Below are positions 28,601 through 36,292 of a DNA stretch of 53,304 nt, piece by piece. A program made the translations under genes and the position numbers. The notes under the pieces were generated by a model. That model was given only the letters and a program-made list of their open reading frames with translations. It had not been told where the DNA came from and did no database searches. This DNA comes from Pseudomonas sp. RGM2987 (lineage in GTDB: Bacteria; Pseudomonadota; Gammaproteobacteria; Pseudomonadales; Pseudomonadaceae), in the NCBI RefSeq assembly GCF_022952855.1, contig NZ_JALJDX010000191.1, positions 1-53,304 of the forward strand, given 5' to 3'. The stretch's first letter is position 1. Every line of letters starts with the position of its first letter.

Positions 28601-30617
28601 GTTCCTGGTAGACCACGCGTCCCAGGCCATCGAAGTGGCTGTAAGTCGTGACGCCCTTGACGTCTGTCATGCTCTGCGAAGCTTTTTGTCCGTCTGCGTT
28701 GGCTAACATATAGGTGAAAATGCGTTCGGCCCGGGCATCGGGCGACGCAGGTGAGACAGTCTCCTTGATCACCCGGCCCAGCACGTCGTACTGGCGAAGC
28801 AACTGCACGCCATCGAGATCGTTGGACAGCACGGTTTCGCCGGTGATCAGCGAGTCCTGGCGGGACATGGTTTTCTCGATGCCGTCGAAGCCGGTGAACA
28901 GCTCGCGGGTCTCCAGCACCGTCTCACCGGCCAGCACGCTGGCGAGCCTGTCGTACTCGTACCGATACGTACTAGTGGTGCCATTGAGCATGATTCGCTG
29001 GTTGAGCAGGCGACCATGGAGGAACGCGTCCCCCGGCAGTTCGTAGTATTCGAGCTGGGTCTGCTGCAAGGTCGTTTCCTGGGCGCCTTCTACCTGTACC
29101 AGGGTTTCGCTGTCTATCGCCAGCCAGGCCTCCATCCCGCTGTTGATCAGCGGCGGATGGTCCGCATAACGCCGGCGGGTGCGCAGGGTCGGCGCGCCGG
29201 GCTCGCCCTGGGGCGAGGGAAACACGGTGGTGTCCTTGAGGCGTCGGGTGAAGCGGTCCGGCGGGCAACCGTCTTCGCCGTTCTTCGAATAATAGGTGTA
29301 GACGGTCTTGATGCCGTTGGGCTCGACCCGCTCGGTCTGGTTGCCGTTTTCATCATAGGCACTGAACTCGGTTTCAGCGCGGTACTGGCTCGCGTCATTG
29401 TCCAGCTCCCAACTGGTGGTGACAGCCTTGGGCATCTGGAACTGAGGCAACTGGCGTTCGAACGCCACGTCTTCGGCGTAATACTGGGTTGTAACACGCA
29501 TGACGCAGTGTTCCTGCGTGGTGACTTCTTCGGTCAGCAAGTGGAACCGGTTGTAGCGGCGCTCGACCTGGCGTACTGCGCTGCCGCCGACCATCAAGCT
29601 GGCGGTACTGCCGTACTCGTAGCTGGCGCTCAGTTTGTACAGCGGGTCCATCCCTTCTTCCCAACTGACGGTTGCGCCGGCACCGAGGAAGTTATGGGCG
29701 GTGTAGCTGAAGACCATTTCGACCATCGTGTCATCGGCGGTGTCCAGGCCGAAGTCGGGATAATTGCGATGGCGGGTGACCCGTGGCAGGTTGGGGCGTG
29801 TGACGCCACCGGGATATGGGTGCCCGGTGTCGGCGTACTCGATGGTTTCACGGCCGCCGGCCGGGTTCTTGACCTCGTGCAGGCAGAGGATGTTGCGAAT
29901 CGGCCCGTTGCCGTAGCCAAAGCGCCAGGAGCCCTTGTCGGCGGTGGGCAGGATGATTTCGGTGACCCAGCCGCTGGCGTTGAGCTTCATTTCATAGCGT
30001 GCCAGGGCCGCGCCGCCGGGGCCGGCGTCGGGGCGCACGAGGATCTCCACCCATTCATCGCCTGTGTGACGATTGATGCGCAGCAGCTCGCCCTGGGCAT
30101 CGCTGATGCTTTGCAGACGCTGGCCGCCACGGAACGATGCATAGGCCAGGGTCAGGCTGTGGCCGGTGGGCGCGGTGATGCTCACGGGCAACCCCACCCG
30201 GTCATTCTGGCTGCCACCGACCTGAAGCACCTCGACCATCCCCGACTTGTGCAGGACGCGATAGCGCTCACTGCCGAGGTTCTCGAAGTGGAAGGTATCG
30301 AGTTTCTTTTCCCGGATGTCGGGTGTCGCCCCGCTGCCCGTGACCTTGAATGTTTCACCAGTGCTCAAGGCCAGAATACTGTCATGGGGCGTGAACTGGG
30401 ACAGGTTGAGGTTCCAGCCAACCCCAAAGCCGGAGTCCAGGGTGTTGATCGGGTTGAAGGTCAGGTTCAACGGAAACGCCGGGCCGCTGAGCCAATTGTT
30501 CTTGACCTCGGGCAAGTCGATGGACACGGTGTATTGACCGGTACGTGGGTCAACGCCGCCCTGTACATAACTCATGAAACCGAACGCCTGGGAATTCACG
30601 GCTTTGGAAGTAGTCAT
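25608..30617 (-). CDS. RHS repeat protein with core domain and hydrophobic C-terminal region
   Basis: A 1669-residue RHS protein. The N-terminal ~330 residues (SYVQGGVDPRTGQYTVSIDL, GFGVGWNLNLSQF, LALSTGETFKV) precede many YD-repeats (YDxxGR forms such as FEYDAWGFAHRVTQ, YDDAGRAETV, YDTLGRLHRT). The RHS-associated core ends near residue 1407 with LGRGYRVYNP, RFHSPDSYSPFGEGG, NPYAYCLGNPVALRDPTGH. RHS cages usually enclose a C-terminal toxin released by cleavage near DPxG. Here the ~260-residue tail has two hydrophobic glycine-zipper helices, a GAGAGAGAG stretch, and a polar tail with no nuclease or transferase motif I recognise. No PAAR, VgrG or SpvB part and no immunity gene downstream. Follows two small exported-protein genes, 41 nt after the nearer. 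Confidence 0.93.
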   Translation of the reverse strand: MTTSKAVNSQAFGFMSYVQGGVDPRTGQYTVSIDLPEVKNNWLSGPAFPLNLTFNPINTLDSGFGVGWNLNLSQFTPHDSILALSTGETFKVTGSGATPDIREKKLDTFHFENLGSERYRVLHKSGMVEVLQVGGSQNDRVGLPVSITAPTGHSLTLAYASFRGGQRLQSISDAQGELLRINRHTGDEWVEILVRPDAGPGGAALARYEMKLNASGWVTEIILPTADKGSWRFGYGNGPIRNILCLHEVKNPAGGRETIEYADTGHPYPGGVTRPNLPRVTRHRNYPDFGLDTADDTMVEMVFSYTAHNFLGAGATVSWEEGMDPLYKLSASYEYGSTASLMVGGSAVRQVERRYNRFHLLTEEVTTQEHCVMRVTTQYYAEDVAFERQLPQFQMPKAVTTSWELDNDASQYRAETEFSAYDENGNQTERVEPNGIKTVYTYYSKNGEDGCPPDRFTRRLKDTTVFPSPQGEPGAPTLRTRRRYADHPPLINSGMEAWLAIDSETLVQVEGAQETTLQQTQLEYYELPGDAFLHGRLLNQRIMLNGTTSTYRYEYDRLASVLAGETVLETRELFTGFDGIEKTMSRQDSLITGETVLSNDLDGVQLLRQYDVLGRVIKETVSPASPDARAERIFTYMLANADGQKASQSMTDVKGVTTYSHFDGLGRVVYQERAEKAKAPRQVLTAAYDKLDNLIEEVHYDWLDDNPMPLRQGFEYDAWGFAHRVTQADGVVSRYLWSPFGRKGPTEHRWLETPDTETAMLISNLTAGEYNEFGKLDRSQRFDAQPLIERCHEQPERPVAEHLRQLLETSGLPVVGAVEYTYDGKSNCVRQKELTDGQERTTHFAYDAHDRMKTTTLPDNTLINRTFAAHCIDEQITRLAVKANAKPEVELGTQSFDSLQRLTERRVGPMANPRIEAFRYTGGQMQPNQRITPANDIFDYEYKPELTQQPLAIITSKDESATYVYDLKTGAITRAQNTHGQREYRYADTGELEYESWTDTDGTRMETTYRTSLHGRQMLRSHTDGLDTRYTYDDAGRAETVSQGALQAEFAYDTLGRLHRTTTRSPQSTLTADVKYDTLGREIERTLAFNDQPPRVITQAWQDDNHLKERHVFLDGQNLLHEEFAYDARSRLIQHKCTGSTLPKDAYGNAIASQVFRFDELDNLLRVTTQFADNLTDVAAFTYDADDPCRLERITHTYTSGGYPALLEFSYDANGHMLNDDQNRQLVYDNHGRLVAVKDAQGQTLLSYRYDGHNHLVGVRRGNEQETLRFYQGYTLSHTLQNGTGTQYLFHDERPLGQQSISDHDQAVLLMTDASPNVIGECSQSQVRTAVYSAYGVRSSDDELQSLLAFNGEVCEDENNWYLLGRGYRVYNPNLMRFHSPDSYSPFGEGGTNPYAYCLGNPVALRDPTGHRVRGSRPDNPDYIDPIEQPKQKFSFWEKMGFWVAAAVTLVLAAAAVVATGGGAAAVVGLVIVGIGAVVMSVGAATNNMNMVSIGGILLAIGGLISGASYIKFKFPGAGAGAGAGAGVGATAGVGTTVASVSKGSMGYASQVKLPRVNTPMNNAKAQPNHAIRNIEPVAQNSNQTSKFGLGSAQAYPGDDPTIDYSDTDISRRNSITGNEGVGGKDSNTSSHVPGPPAREISNAIAGTLNTLQRKQKERNTILTNGVWS
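28900..30617 (-). repeat. Long inverted repeat, left arm (RHS 5' end)
   Basis: The first ~560 codons of this RHS gene match those of the RHS gene on the plus strand from 41747, with high identity at both DNA and protein level. The match fades after the NGTTST segment. The right arm is 41747-43460; arms face each other 11 kb apart. Confidence 0.85.
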
Positions 30618-30658
30618 GGTCCGTTTCTCATAAATGAATAGTCAGATGCCGAACACAA

Positions 30659-31144
30659 TCAAGGCGGGGGTGGTGTGGCTGATGTTGTTACTTCGATGCA
30701 GTTAACTTTGTCACGGAGTGGGCTTTTTATTTGCAGGTCAACCATTTGCAGGCCGGGTTCAATGATTTGATCTTTTTTAAAGGTCGAGAGGTATTCAATT
30801 GCAATGATGGAGGTGTTGGTCTGCTTTTTTGTGGTTTTCAGTGAAATAAATGAGAGGTTCTCGGTCTTCGAACACACGCCCGTTTCGGTCAGGAGAATAG
30901 TGGTAGCTGAAGGGATTTCAGCTAATTCGATAGTACGCGCTCTGTTACTCCAATCCCTGCACGGTGCCGGCCCAAAGAGAAAACTGTATCGTTGGGTTGT
31001 GCCAGGTTCCGGCAGGGGGAAAGAGCAAATAGCCTCTTGACTGTCTCTCAATATAATGGTGCCCGTTCCAGAATAGGCCGCAGCTGAATAAATCAGGTGG
31101 ATGCCCAACAATACGCCGATAGCAGTCGCTTTGATGTGATGCAT
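30659..31144 (-). CDS. Small exported protein, copy 1 of a tandem pair
   Basis: A 161-residue protein with signal peptide MHHIKATAIGVLLGIHLIYSAAAYS. The ATG at 31144 is chosen over 31153 because AGGGA is then ~10 nt upstream and the N-terminus aligns with copy 2. The mature part has paired Cys (AICSFPLPEPG, PAPCRDW, GVCSKTEN, KVNCIEV) and the shared block NRARTIELAEIPSATTILLT, then KKQTNTSIIAIEYLSTFKKD and EPGLQMVDLQIK. It ends in a short proline run. The strand-turn pattern NRAR-x-IEL...PSATTI is reminiscent of beta/gamma-crystallin-like domains, but I am not sure. It precedes the RHS gene by 41 nt on the same strand. Confidence 0.75.
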   Translation of the reverse strand: MHHIKATAIGVLLGIHLIYSAAAYSGTGTIILRDSQEAICSFPLPEPGTTQRYSFLFGPAPCRDWSNRARTIELAEIPSATTILLTETGVCSKTENLSFISLKTTKKQTNTSIIAIEYLSTFKKDQIIEPGLQMVDLQIKSPLRDKVNCIEVTTSATPPPP

Positions 31145-31222
31145 GATTGACATGTCCCTATCGAATAAAGGTGGGATGCAGCAACATTAGGCTCAACGTT
31201 ATCACTCGAGCGACTCCCTGAA

Positions 31223-31242
31223 ACCTAACAATTCTGTTAGTG
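31223..31242. promoter_or_regulatory. Lux-box-like dyad, site 2
   Basis: ACCTAACAATTCTGTTAGTG, fitting CT-N12-AG, 78 nt upstream of the small exported gene starting at 31144. Followed by GGACAGTGTCT, also present after site 3. Confidence 0.55.
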
Positions 31243-31375
31243 GACAGTGTCTGTCTTCGACATCTACAGAGTGATCGCCGGTGTCCTATTGCATTCAGAT
31301 GTTCATGGTTTCGCCGGCTCTCAAGGCCAGGAAGCCTTCCTGAGCGTGACCTGAATGATGCTGTTGGAGCTTCTT

Positions 31376-31861
31376 CTACGGCGAGGGAGGAGCCGCCGAC
31401 GTGGTGATATGGACACAGGAAACTTTGTCCCTGAATTCGGTTTTTATTTGCAAATCAATCATTTGTAAGCCCGGTTCAATGATCGCGTCTTTTTGAAAGG
31501 TCGTAAGGTATTCAATTGCAATGATGGAGGTATTGGTCTGTTTCTTTCTGGTTTTTAGCACCAGCCATGAATTACTGGAGTATCTCCCGCAATCAACTGA
31601 ATCGCTCAAGATAATCCGTGTGGCTGACGGGACTTCCGCCAGTTCAAGGGTGCGTGCTCTCTTATTCCATCCCTCGCATTGCAATGGCGCATTGACAAAG
31701 CTGTAGCCTTTACTTTGACCGGGCTCTGGCACGGGTAAAGAGCAAATCGCATTGTCCTTATCCCTCAATATGATAGTGCCCATCGCTGAATAGGCCGTAG
31801 CTGAATATGTCAGTTGGCTGCTCAGCAATAAGGCGGCAACGATCACTTTGATGGAGGGCAT
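31376..31861 (-). CDS. Small exported protein, copy 2 of a tandem pair
   Basis: A 161-residue paralogue of the 30659 product. MPSIKVIVAALLLSSQLTYS is the signal peptide; an alternative GTG at 31900 adds a leader that breaks it. It shares YSAMGTIILRDKDNAICSLP, NKRARTLELAEVPSATRIIL, KKQTNTSIIAIEYLTTF and IIEPGLQMIDLQIK with copy 1; Cys positions are kept. The upstream control element is also duplicated (31942). It lies ~230 nt before copy 1 on the same strand and probably heads the minus-strand group that ends in the RHS gene. Function not recognised. Confidence 0.75.
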   Translation of the reverse strand: MPSIKVIVAALLLSSQLTYSATAYSAMGTIILRDKDNAICSLPVPEPGQSKGYSFVNAPLQCEGWNKRARTLELAEVPSATRIILSDSVDCGRYSSNSWLVLKTRKKQTNTSIIAIEYLTTFQKDAIIEPGLQMIDLQIKTEFRDKVSCVHITTSAAPPSP

Positions 31862-31941
31862 GGGCGGCAGAGTCTCTATCAATAATAAAGGGGGAGACAC
31901 ACAGGATTAGCCCAACGTTATCACCTTAAGATTGATCTGGA

Positions 31942-31961
31942 ACCTAACAGTTCTGTTAGTG
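31942..31961. promoter_or_regulatory. Lux-box-like dyad, site 3, between divergent genes
   Basis: ACCTAACAGTTCTGTTAGTG, with perfect inner arms CTAACAG/CTGTTAG. It is 81 nt before the minus-strand start (31861) and 74 nt before the plus-strand start (32036), so it could serve both directions. Confidence 0.6.
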
Positions 31962-32035
31962 GACAGTGTCTCGTCTGGAAACCTAGAGTGTGGTTTCCAA
32001 TGTTCTAGCGCATCCGAATGTCCGAGGATTATCAA

Positions 32036-33832
32036 ATGGCGGACTTGAACCCACGCCCGGCAATACCGGCCTTACAGCCGGGTGATTGGATCGATCTGGC
32101 ACAATTGCGGAGCGCTCCACTACTCACCTATATCAAATTTCCGGGCATAGGCATCGGCGATACGCTTTGGCTGAATTGGCAAGGGTGCGGCGCCTATGGG
32201 GAAGCCATTGACTTCAGCGACTTTCAAGTGAAGGTGACCGTCGACGGCGGATATACCCCGCAGCGGGGTATGCCCGTGAACCTGCCCAATGAGCTGCTTC
32301 AACGACTGGATCAAGGGTGGGCGCTTTATTCCTATTCCGTGGGTTCGCCGGATGATCCCAATGAAAAAGGCCCGGAATCGCTTCGCCTATTCTGTTACGT
32401 CGGAAAACACCCTGACGCCGTCAGCAAACTGCCGGTTCCGCAAATAAAAGAATCTCACGACCGTTCGATAGACGCTGCGGCCATCGGTTCGTCAGGCGCC
32501 ATCGCGGTGATACCGCCTTACCAGGCCATGAGTGTCGGAGACACCGTAACTTTTCGTTGGCAAGGCTACTTCCAAGGCATACCAGAACCCCTGCATCAGG
32601 ACCCCAGAACAATCAGGGCCGAGCATGTGCACCAGCCGCTGACGTTTACCGTGCCCTTTATCGAGATTATCGCCATCCAGGGTGAACATGCCGAGATCAG
32701 CTACCGCGTCGAGTACGCTGGACAGTCCGCGCCTGCCCAGTACAGCGAGTCTGAACAGCAGAGAATTGACATCGTGGCGCCCGGTTCCGCCTTGTTGCCT
32801 ACCGTTACGGTCAAGGGCCACGAGGGCGGCCCGATCAACCCGGGGCACTATCCAGGGGGGCTTACCCTTCAGGTAAAACCGGCTTATCCGGACATCCAGG
32901 AGGATGACTGGGTCTTGCTGTACTGGACGGGGAGCGAGCCGTCCAAGAGTGTCACCCAGGCACTGCGGGTCGATCCCTCGACCGTGGACAGCGGACGCAT
33001 CGAATTTCCCATCGAGCCTCAATGGCTGACAGCCAACAGCAACGGCCAGGTTAAGGTGCTTTACCAGTATGCCCGGACCGGCACTGCCCAAACGGCCGAA
33101 CCTTTGGTGTTGGAGATCAGCAAACCCTTGCATCTGCCGGCCCCGATTGTCGAGGGTGCGACCGCGAATGGGGAAAACCAGGGCATTTGGCCGGCCAGTA
33201 CCAGCGGCACTTTCGTCAGAGTGCCCGACACGGCGGAAATCGGTTCGGGCACGGTGGAGGTGCATTGGGAGGGGCACCCCAATGATGGTCGGTATGTTAC
33301 GACGACGCCAGTGTCGGGCAGGCGTTTCCAGATTCCTGCCACCGCCATTGCGGCCAACATGTCCACGGTCGCGCAAGGCCGCTATTTCCCGGTGTTCTAC
33401 CGGGTGAATGGTGAGGACTCCGTCCATTTCAACCTGCTGGTCACGCCGCTGGATGCCAACCGCTACCCGTCGACGACCTCTGTGCACATCACGGGCAACC
33501 AGATGTCCTTGGCCAACGTCCCCTTCAACGGTGCCGATCTGGTCATCGAGTCCTCGGGCTTCGACGCATGGCCCTTCATGGCCGAGGGGCAATTATTGAC
33601 GATGGAGGCCACGGGTATCAGCAGTGCCGGCTCAGTCGTCTATCCGGTGCGTAATGCCCGGCCAGTGACAGATGCGGAGTTTAGAAGCAAGAAGGTAACG
33701 GAAAAGCTGCCGAAAACTTTTTTGCAAACGTTACAGCTCGATGAACTGTTCTCACTAAAAGCGCGCGTCAGTTTTGACGGCGGGGAAACGTTTACGTTTT
33801 TTAGAGACACTACAGCTACGTTGGTTCGCTAA
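32036..33832 (+). CDS. Ig-like-module protein with shared C-terminal SFDGG domain (family A)
   Basis: A 598-residue protein, no signal peptide. ATG at 32036 has GAGG 8 nt upstream; the earlier ATG at 32018 lacks one. Repeated modules: GDTLWLNWQGCGAYG with VNLPNELLQRLDQGW, GDTVTFRWQGYFQG, EDDWVLLYWTGSEPSK with FPIEPQWLTANSNG, and GTVEVHWEGHPNDGR with IPATAIAANMS. Linkers carry LPxPxVxG or LPTVTVKGHEGGP. The C-terminal ~130 residues repeat the domain of the 23950 protein: LLTMEATGISSAG, NARPVTDAEF, FLQTLQLDELFSL, RVSFDGGETFTFF. First gene of a four-gene plus-strand group sharing the divergent lux-box-like site. Confidence 0.8.
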   Translation: MADLNPRPAIPALQPGDWIDLAQLRSAPLLTYIKFPGIGIGDTLWLNWQGCGAYGEAIDFSDFQVKVTVDGGYTPQRGMPVNLPNELLQRLDQGWALYSYSVGSPDDPNEKGPESLRLFCYVGKHPDAVSKLPVPQIKESHDRSIDAAAIGSSGAIAVIPPYQAMSVGDTVTFRWQGYFQGIPEPLHQDPRTIRAEHVHQPLTFTVPFIEIIAIQGEHAEISYRVEYAGQSAPAQYSESEQQRIDIVAPGSALLPTVTVKGHEGGPINPGHYPGGLTLQVKPAYPDIQEDDWVLLYWTGSEPSKSVTQALRVDPSTVDSGRIEFPIEPQWLTANSNGQVKVLYQYARTGTAQTAEPLVLEISKPLHLPAPIVEGATANGENQGIWPASTSGTFVRVPDTAEIGSGTVEVHWEGHPNDGRYVTTTPVSGRRFQIPATAIAANMSTVAQGRYFPVFYRVNGEDSVHFNLLVTPLDANRYPSTTSVHITGNQMSLANVPFNGADLVIESSGFDAWPFMAEGQLLTMEATGISSAGSVVYPVRNARPVTDAEFRSKKVTEKLPKTFLQTLQLDELFSLKARVSFDGGETFTFFRDTTATLVR

Positions 33833-33863
33833 ATTCGGTTCCTTTTGATAAAGGTAACTTGTC

Positions 33864-36257
33864 ATGGAAATCAATTCTGTTGATACCTTATTGAACTGGC
33901 TTAAAGAAGCGCCTCGGACATTAGGTTGGGGAGCGATCCTGGCTTATGGCCGCAATGAAACCAACAAGGTGTTGCGTCAGGAGTACATCACCCGCTTTAG
34001 TACTGGCGACTTCATGCAGCCGATCACCGAAGAGATACGGGACACGACGACGCCGACACAAAAGGACTTTCTGCATAACTATCAAATGGACGCGCCGCGA
34101 CTGTCGTTTGCCGGATCCAGCCTGCAGAAATCTTCGGCTAAATTGACGATGAAAGAAGTAGGTGGAACCCACCTGTCTTTCAGTAAACAAGAGGGCGCCC
34201 AACAGTGGTCGTTGACCCGGGTTGCCGAGAAAGATGTGCTGGATGGGCCTGGGCTCAAATTTGATATCGACCTTCTGGCCAGCACCGGCTCGGTCACTTC
34301 GGCGGGGCGGGTGGAGCTGGATATTTCGGAGGGCAGTAATTACCGGCTGATTGACATGCCATCCGAACATTTGCAGAGGGTGGCGGGCGAACGTTTCAAA
34401 AACCACTTCAAGGGATTGCCGCAAGCGCAGAGAACATTTGTGTTAAATGAACTGAGGTTTGAACCGAATCAATTCCTGAAACCCTCGAAGTTTGTCATTC
34501 GCACCCACAATAAAAAAGACTCCGGTGCCAGGCTATTAGCCGATGAAGACGAGGGCGAAGGTGCGGTATTGGTGTTCGTTGCCATGGAGGGTGATGCCAA
34601 TGGCAGTCCGCCGGGTGATAATGCGGATTTTAAGTATTTGTTGCCGGAAGGGCACTCGGCAACGTTGCTGTTGGCCAATGATATGCTGGTCAGAAAAATA
34701 TTTACTGAGGGACTTAGGAAGATCAGTACAAATTTTGAGCCGTTTCGGGTGGAGTTCCATACTGTTGATGGTTTTACTGAAGTGACGGGTTTTGGAGACA
34801 GACGCACCCACAATAAGACCCTTTACAGTGATCCGAATGCGGCAGCTGGAGACTTTTCACTGGTCAAGTTATTCAGTTTGATTATTGGCTTTTCTAATGC
34901 TGATCATCCGTACCCCATCGAAGCGACGCTAACTGTTCGGCGTATCGCTGGCGGGTCCACAGGTTTTTTGTATTTGGAGTGGAAGGGCAGTGGACACCAG
35001 GCTACTAACGTTACCATTAGTCCAGAAGGGGTGACATCTGGCCGTCTGTGGACGGGATGGGAGGGTCGTTGGCGTTTGAAGTTTACAGCGAACCCTGAAG
35101 ACGGGACTATTGTCTTTGCGGCTGAAGACCGGCAGATATCCGCTGGCGGAACCTTAGGTTCGTTTGAAGATGACCCGCGCATGGTGAAAATTTTTCCTCA
35201 GGTTCGAGCACGTCTGGTAGAAGAACTGAGGGAAATGTTGGATCCGATTATTGACGAGTTTGTTTTACCCGCCGTAGAAATCAACGTGTTCACCCTGAAC
35301 AGCTTGTTATTTCGCGGCAACGATTCGGTCAGATTGGATAGCGCCTTTTTTCCTGGCGACCTGGCCGCATTCGGCCACGTTGGCCCCAAACAGTCAGCCT
35401 TCAGCATCACCGAACTGGAGCCCATCATCCCCCACACCGTTGCCCACCAGTTCGCCACCGAGCCGCATCGCAGCGGTTTGACCTGGTCGGTGCGCAACAT
35501 TTTAGGTGAGACCGTGCCCAAGGGCACCATCACCAACACGGGCGTGTATACCCCGCCCACCGACGCGCAGATCCAGCGCAGTTCCGTGCGGGTCGTCATC
35601 ACCGCCACCGACGGCACCCACACCAGCTCGGCGCTGGTCGGCGTTTCGAAGCGCAGCCTGGCCGTCAACCCGCTGATCATGATCGCCACGGCAGGGGATT
35701 CACTGGCCCATGACGTTTCAGCCGGCGCCGCGGATGGCGGGCGGTTGGACTGGAGTATCCAGGATCCGAGCTCGGGGGCTGAAGTGCGGCCTAACCCGAC
35801 CGCCGACAAGGACCACAGCTATGTGCCGGGGCCTGCCATCCCGAAATCGTCGCCCACCGTCGATACCATTGTAGTGACCAACCCACGGACCGGGGTGAGG
35901 GAGACGGCCAGTGTGTTGGTGCTGCACCGGCCGGCGTATCTTGACGTGGCGATCAACGACGCCGTGACCCTGCCGGAGAACCAACTCCAGTTATCGATTC
36001 TGGGTGAGGATGGCCCGATCAATCCCGGTGATTGGAACGAAGAATGGCAAGTGCTGCTGGGCGGTGGTTCCGCACAAATCAATGCTGCCACCGGCGTGCT
36101 GACGCTGAACCCTGCGGGGCCCGACAGGTTTGTGGCTATCACCGTGTTGGCCCCTCCTGCGAGGCCGGGTGGTGCTTCGGATGATGGCTACATCATCTTG
36201 CCGTTGCCGTTGTTCAGTGTGCCTGAAACGATCCGGATGCTGCGTGACAACCCATAA
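33864..36257 (+). CDS. P47/TULIP-like protein with C-terminal Ig-like domains (family B, copy 1)
   Basis: A 797-residue protein, no signal peptide. The N-terminus (LGWGAILAYGRNETNKVLRQ) fits the GW-x-x-V...N-x-x-L opening of clostridial P47/OrfX lipid-binding (TULIP) proteins. HSATLLLANDMLVRKIFTEG and, near residue 475, INVFTLNSLLFRGNDSVRL fit their later strands and helix. The remaining ~310 residues (FGHVGPKQSAFSITELEPII onward) hold Ig-like domains with the ITNTGVYTPPTDAQIQ motif seen in bacterial Ig domains. Residues 1-262 and ~495-797 nearly equal the next gene; the middle differs. The TULIP call is inferred from recalled sequence patterns; the paralogy is directly visible. Confidence 0.75.
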   Translation: MEINSVDTLLNWLKEAPRTLGWGAILAYGRNETNKVLRQEYITRFSTGDFMQPITEEIRDTTTPTQKDFLHNYQMDAPRLSFAGSSLQKSSAKLTMKEVGGTHLSFSKQEGAQQWSLTRVAEKDVLDGPGLKFDIDLLASTGSVTSAGRVELDISEGSNYRLIDMPSEHLQRVAGERFKNHFKGLPQAQRTFVLNELRFEPNQFLKPSKFVIRTHNKKDSGARLLADEDEGEGAVLVFVAMEGDANGSPPGDNADFKYLLPEGHSATLLLANDMLVRKIFTEGLRKISTNFEPFRVEFHTVDGFTEVTGFGDRRTHNKTLYSDPNAAAGDFSLVKLFSLIIGFSNADHPYPIEATLTVRRIAGGSTGFLYLEWKGSGHQATNVTISPEGVTSGRLWTGWEGRWRLKFTANPEDGTIVFAAEDRQISAGGTLGSFEDDPRMVKIFPQVRARLVEELREMLDPIIDEFVLPAVEINVFTLNSLLFRGNDSVRLDSAFFPGDLAAFGHVGPKQSAFSITELEPIIPHTVAHQFATEPHRSGLTWSVRNILGETVPKGTITNTGVYTPPTDAQIQRSSVRVVITATDGTHTSSALVGVSKRSLAVNPLIMIATAGDSLAHDVSAGAADGGRLDWSIQDPSSGAEVRPNPTADKDHSYVPGPAIPKSSPTVDTIVVTNPRTGVRETASVLVLHRPAYLDVAINDAVTLPENQLQLSILGEDGPINPGDWNEEWQVLLGGGSAQINAATGVLTLNPAGPDRFVAITVLAPPARPGGASDDGYIILPLPLFSVPETIRMLRDNP

Positions 36258-36292
36258 ATTGCTGTTCGATTCTCAGTTGAGAGGATTCAGCC

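Noticed and set aside
25608..30617. Identification of RHS 1 as a TccC-type insecticidal subunit
   Set aside because: The N-terminus and lack of a TcdB/SpvB partner or TcA subunit in the window do not fit; only the general RHS cage is supported.
26385..30641. Long plus-strand ORFs opposite RHS 1
   Set aside because: Antisense shadows of the RHS frame with no start signals.
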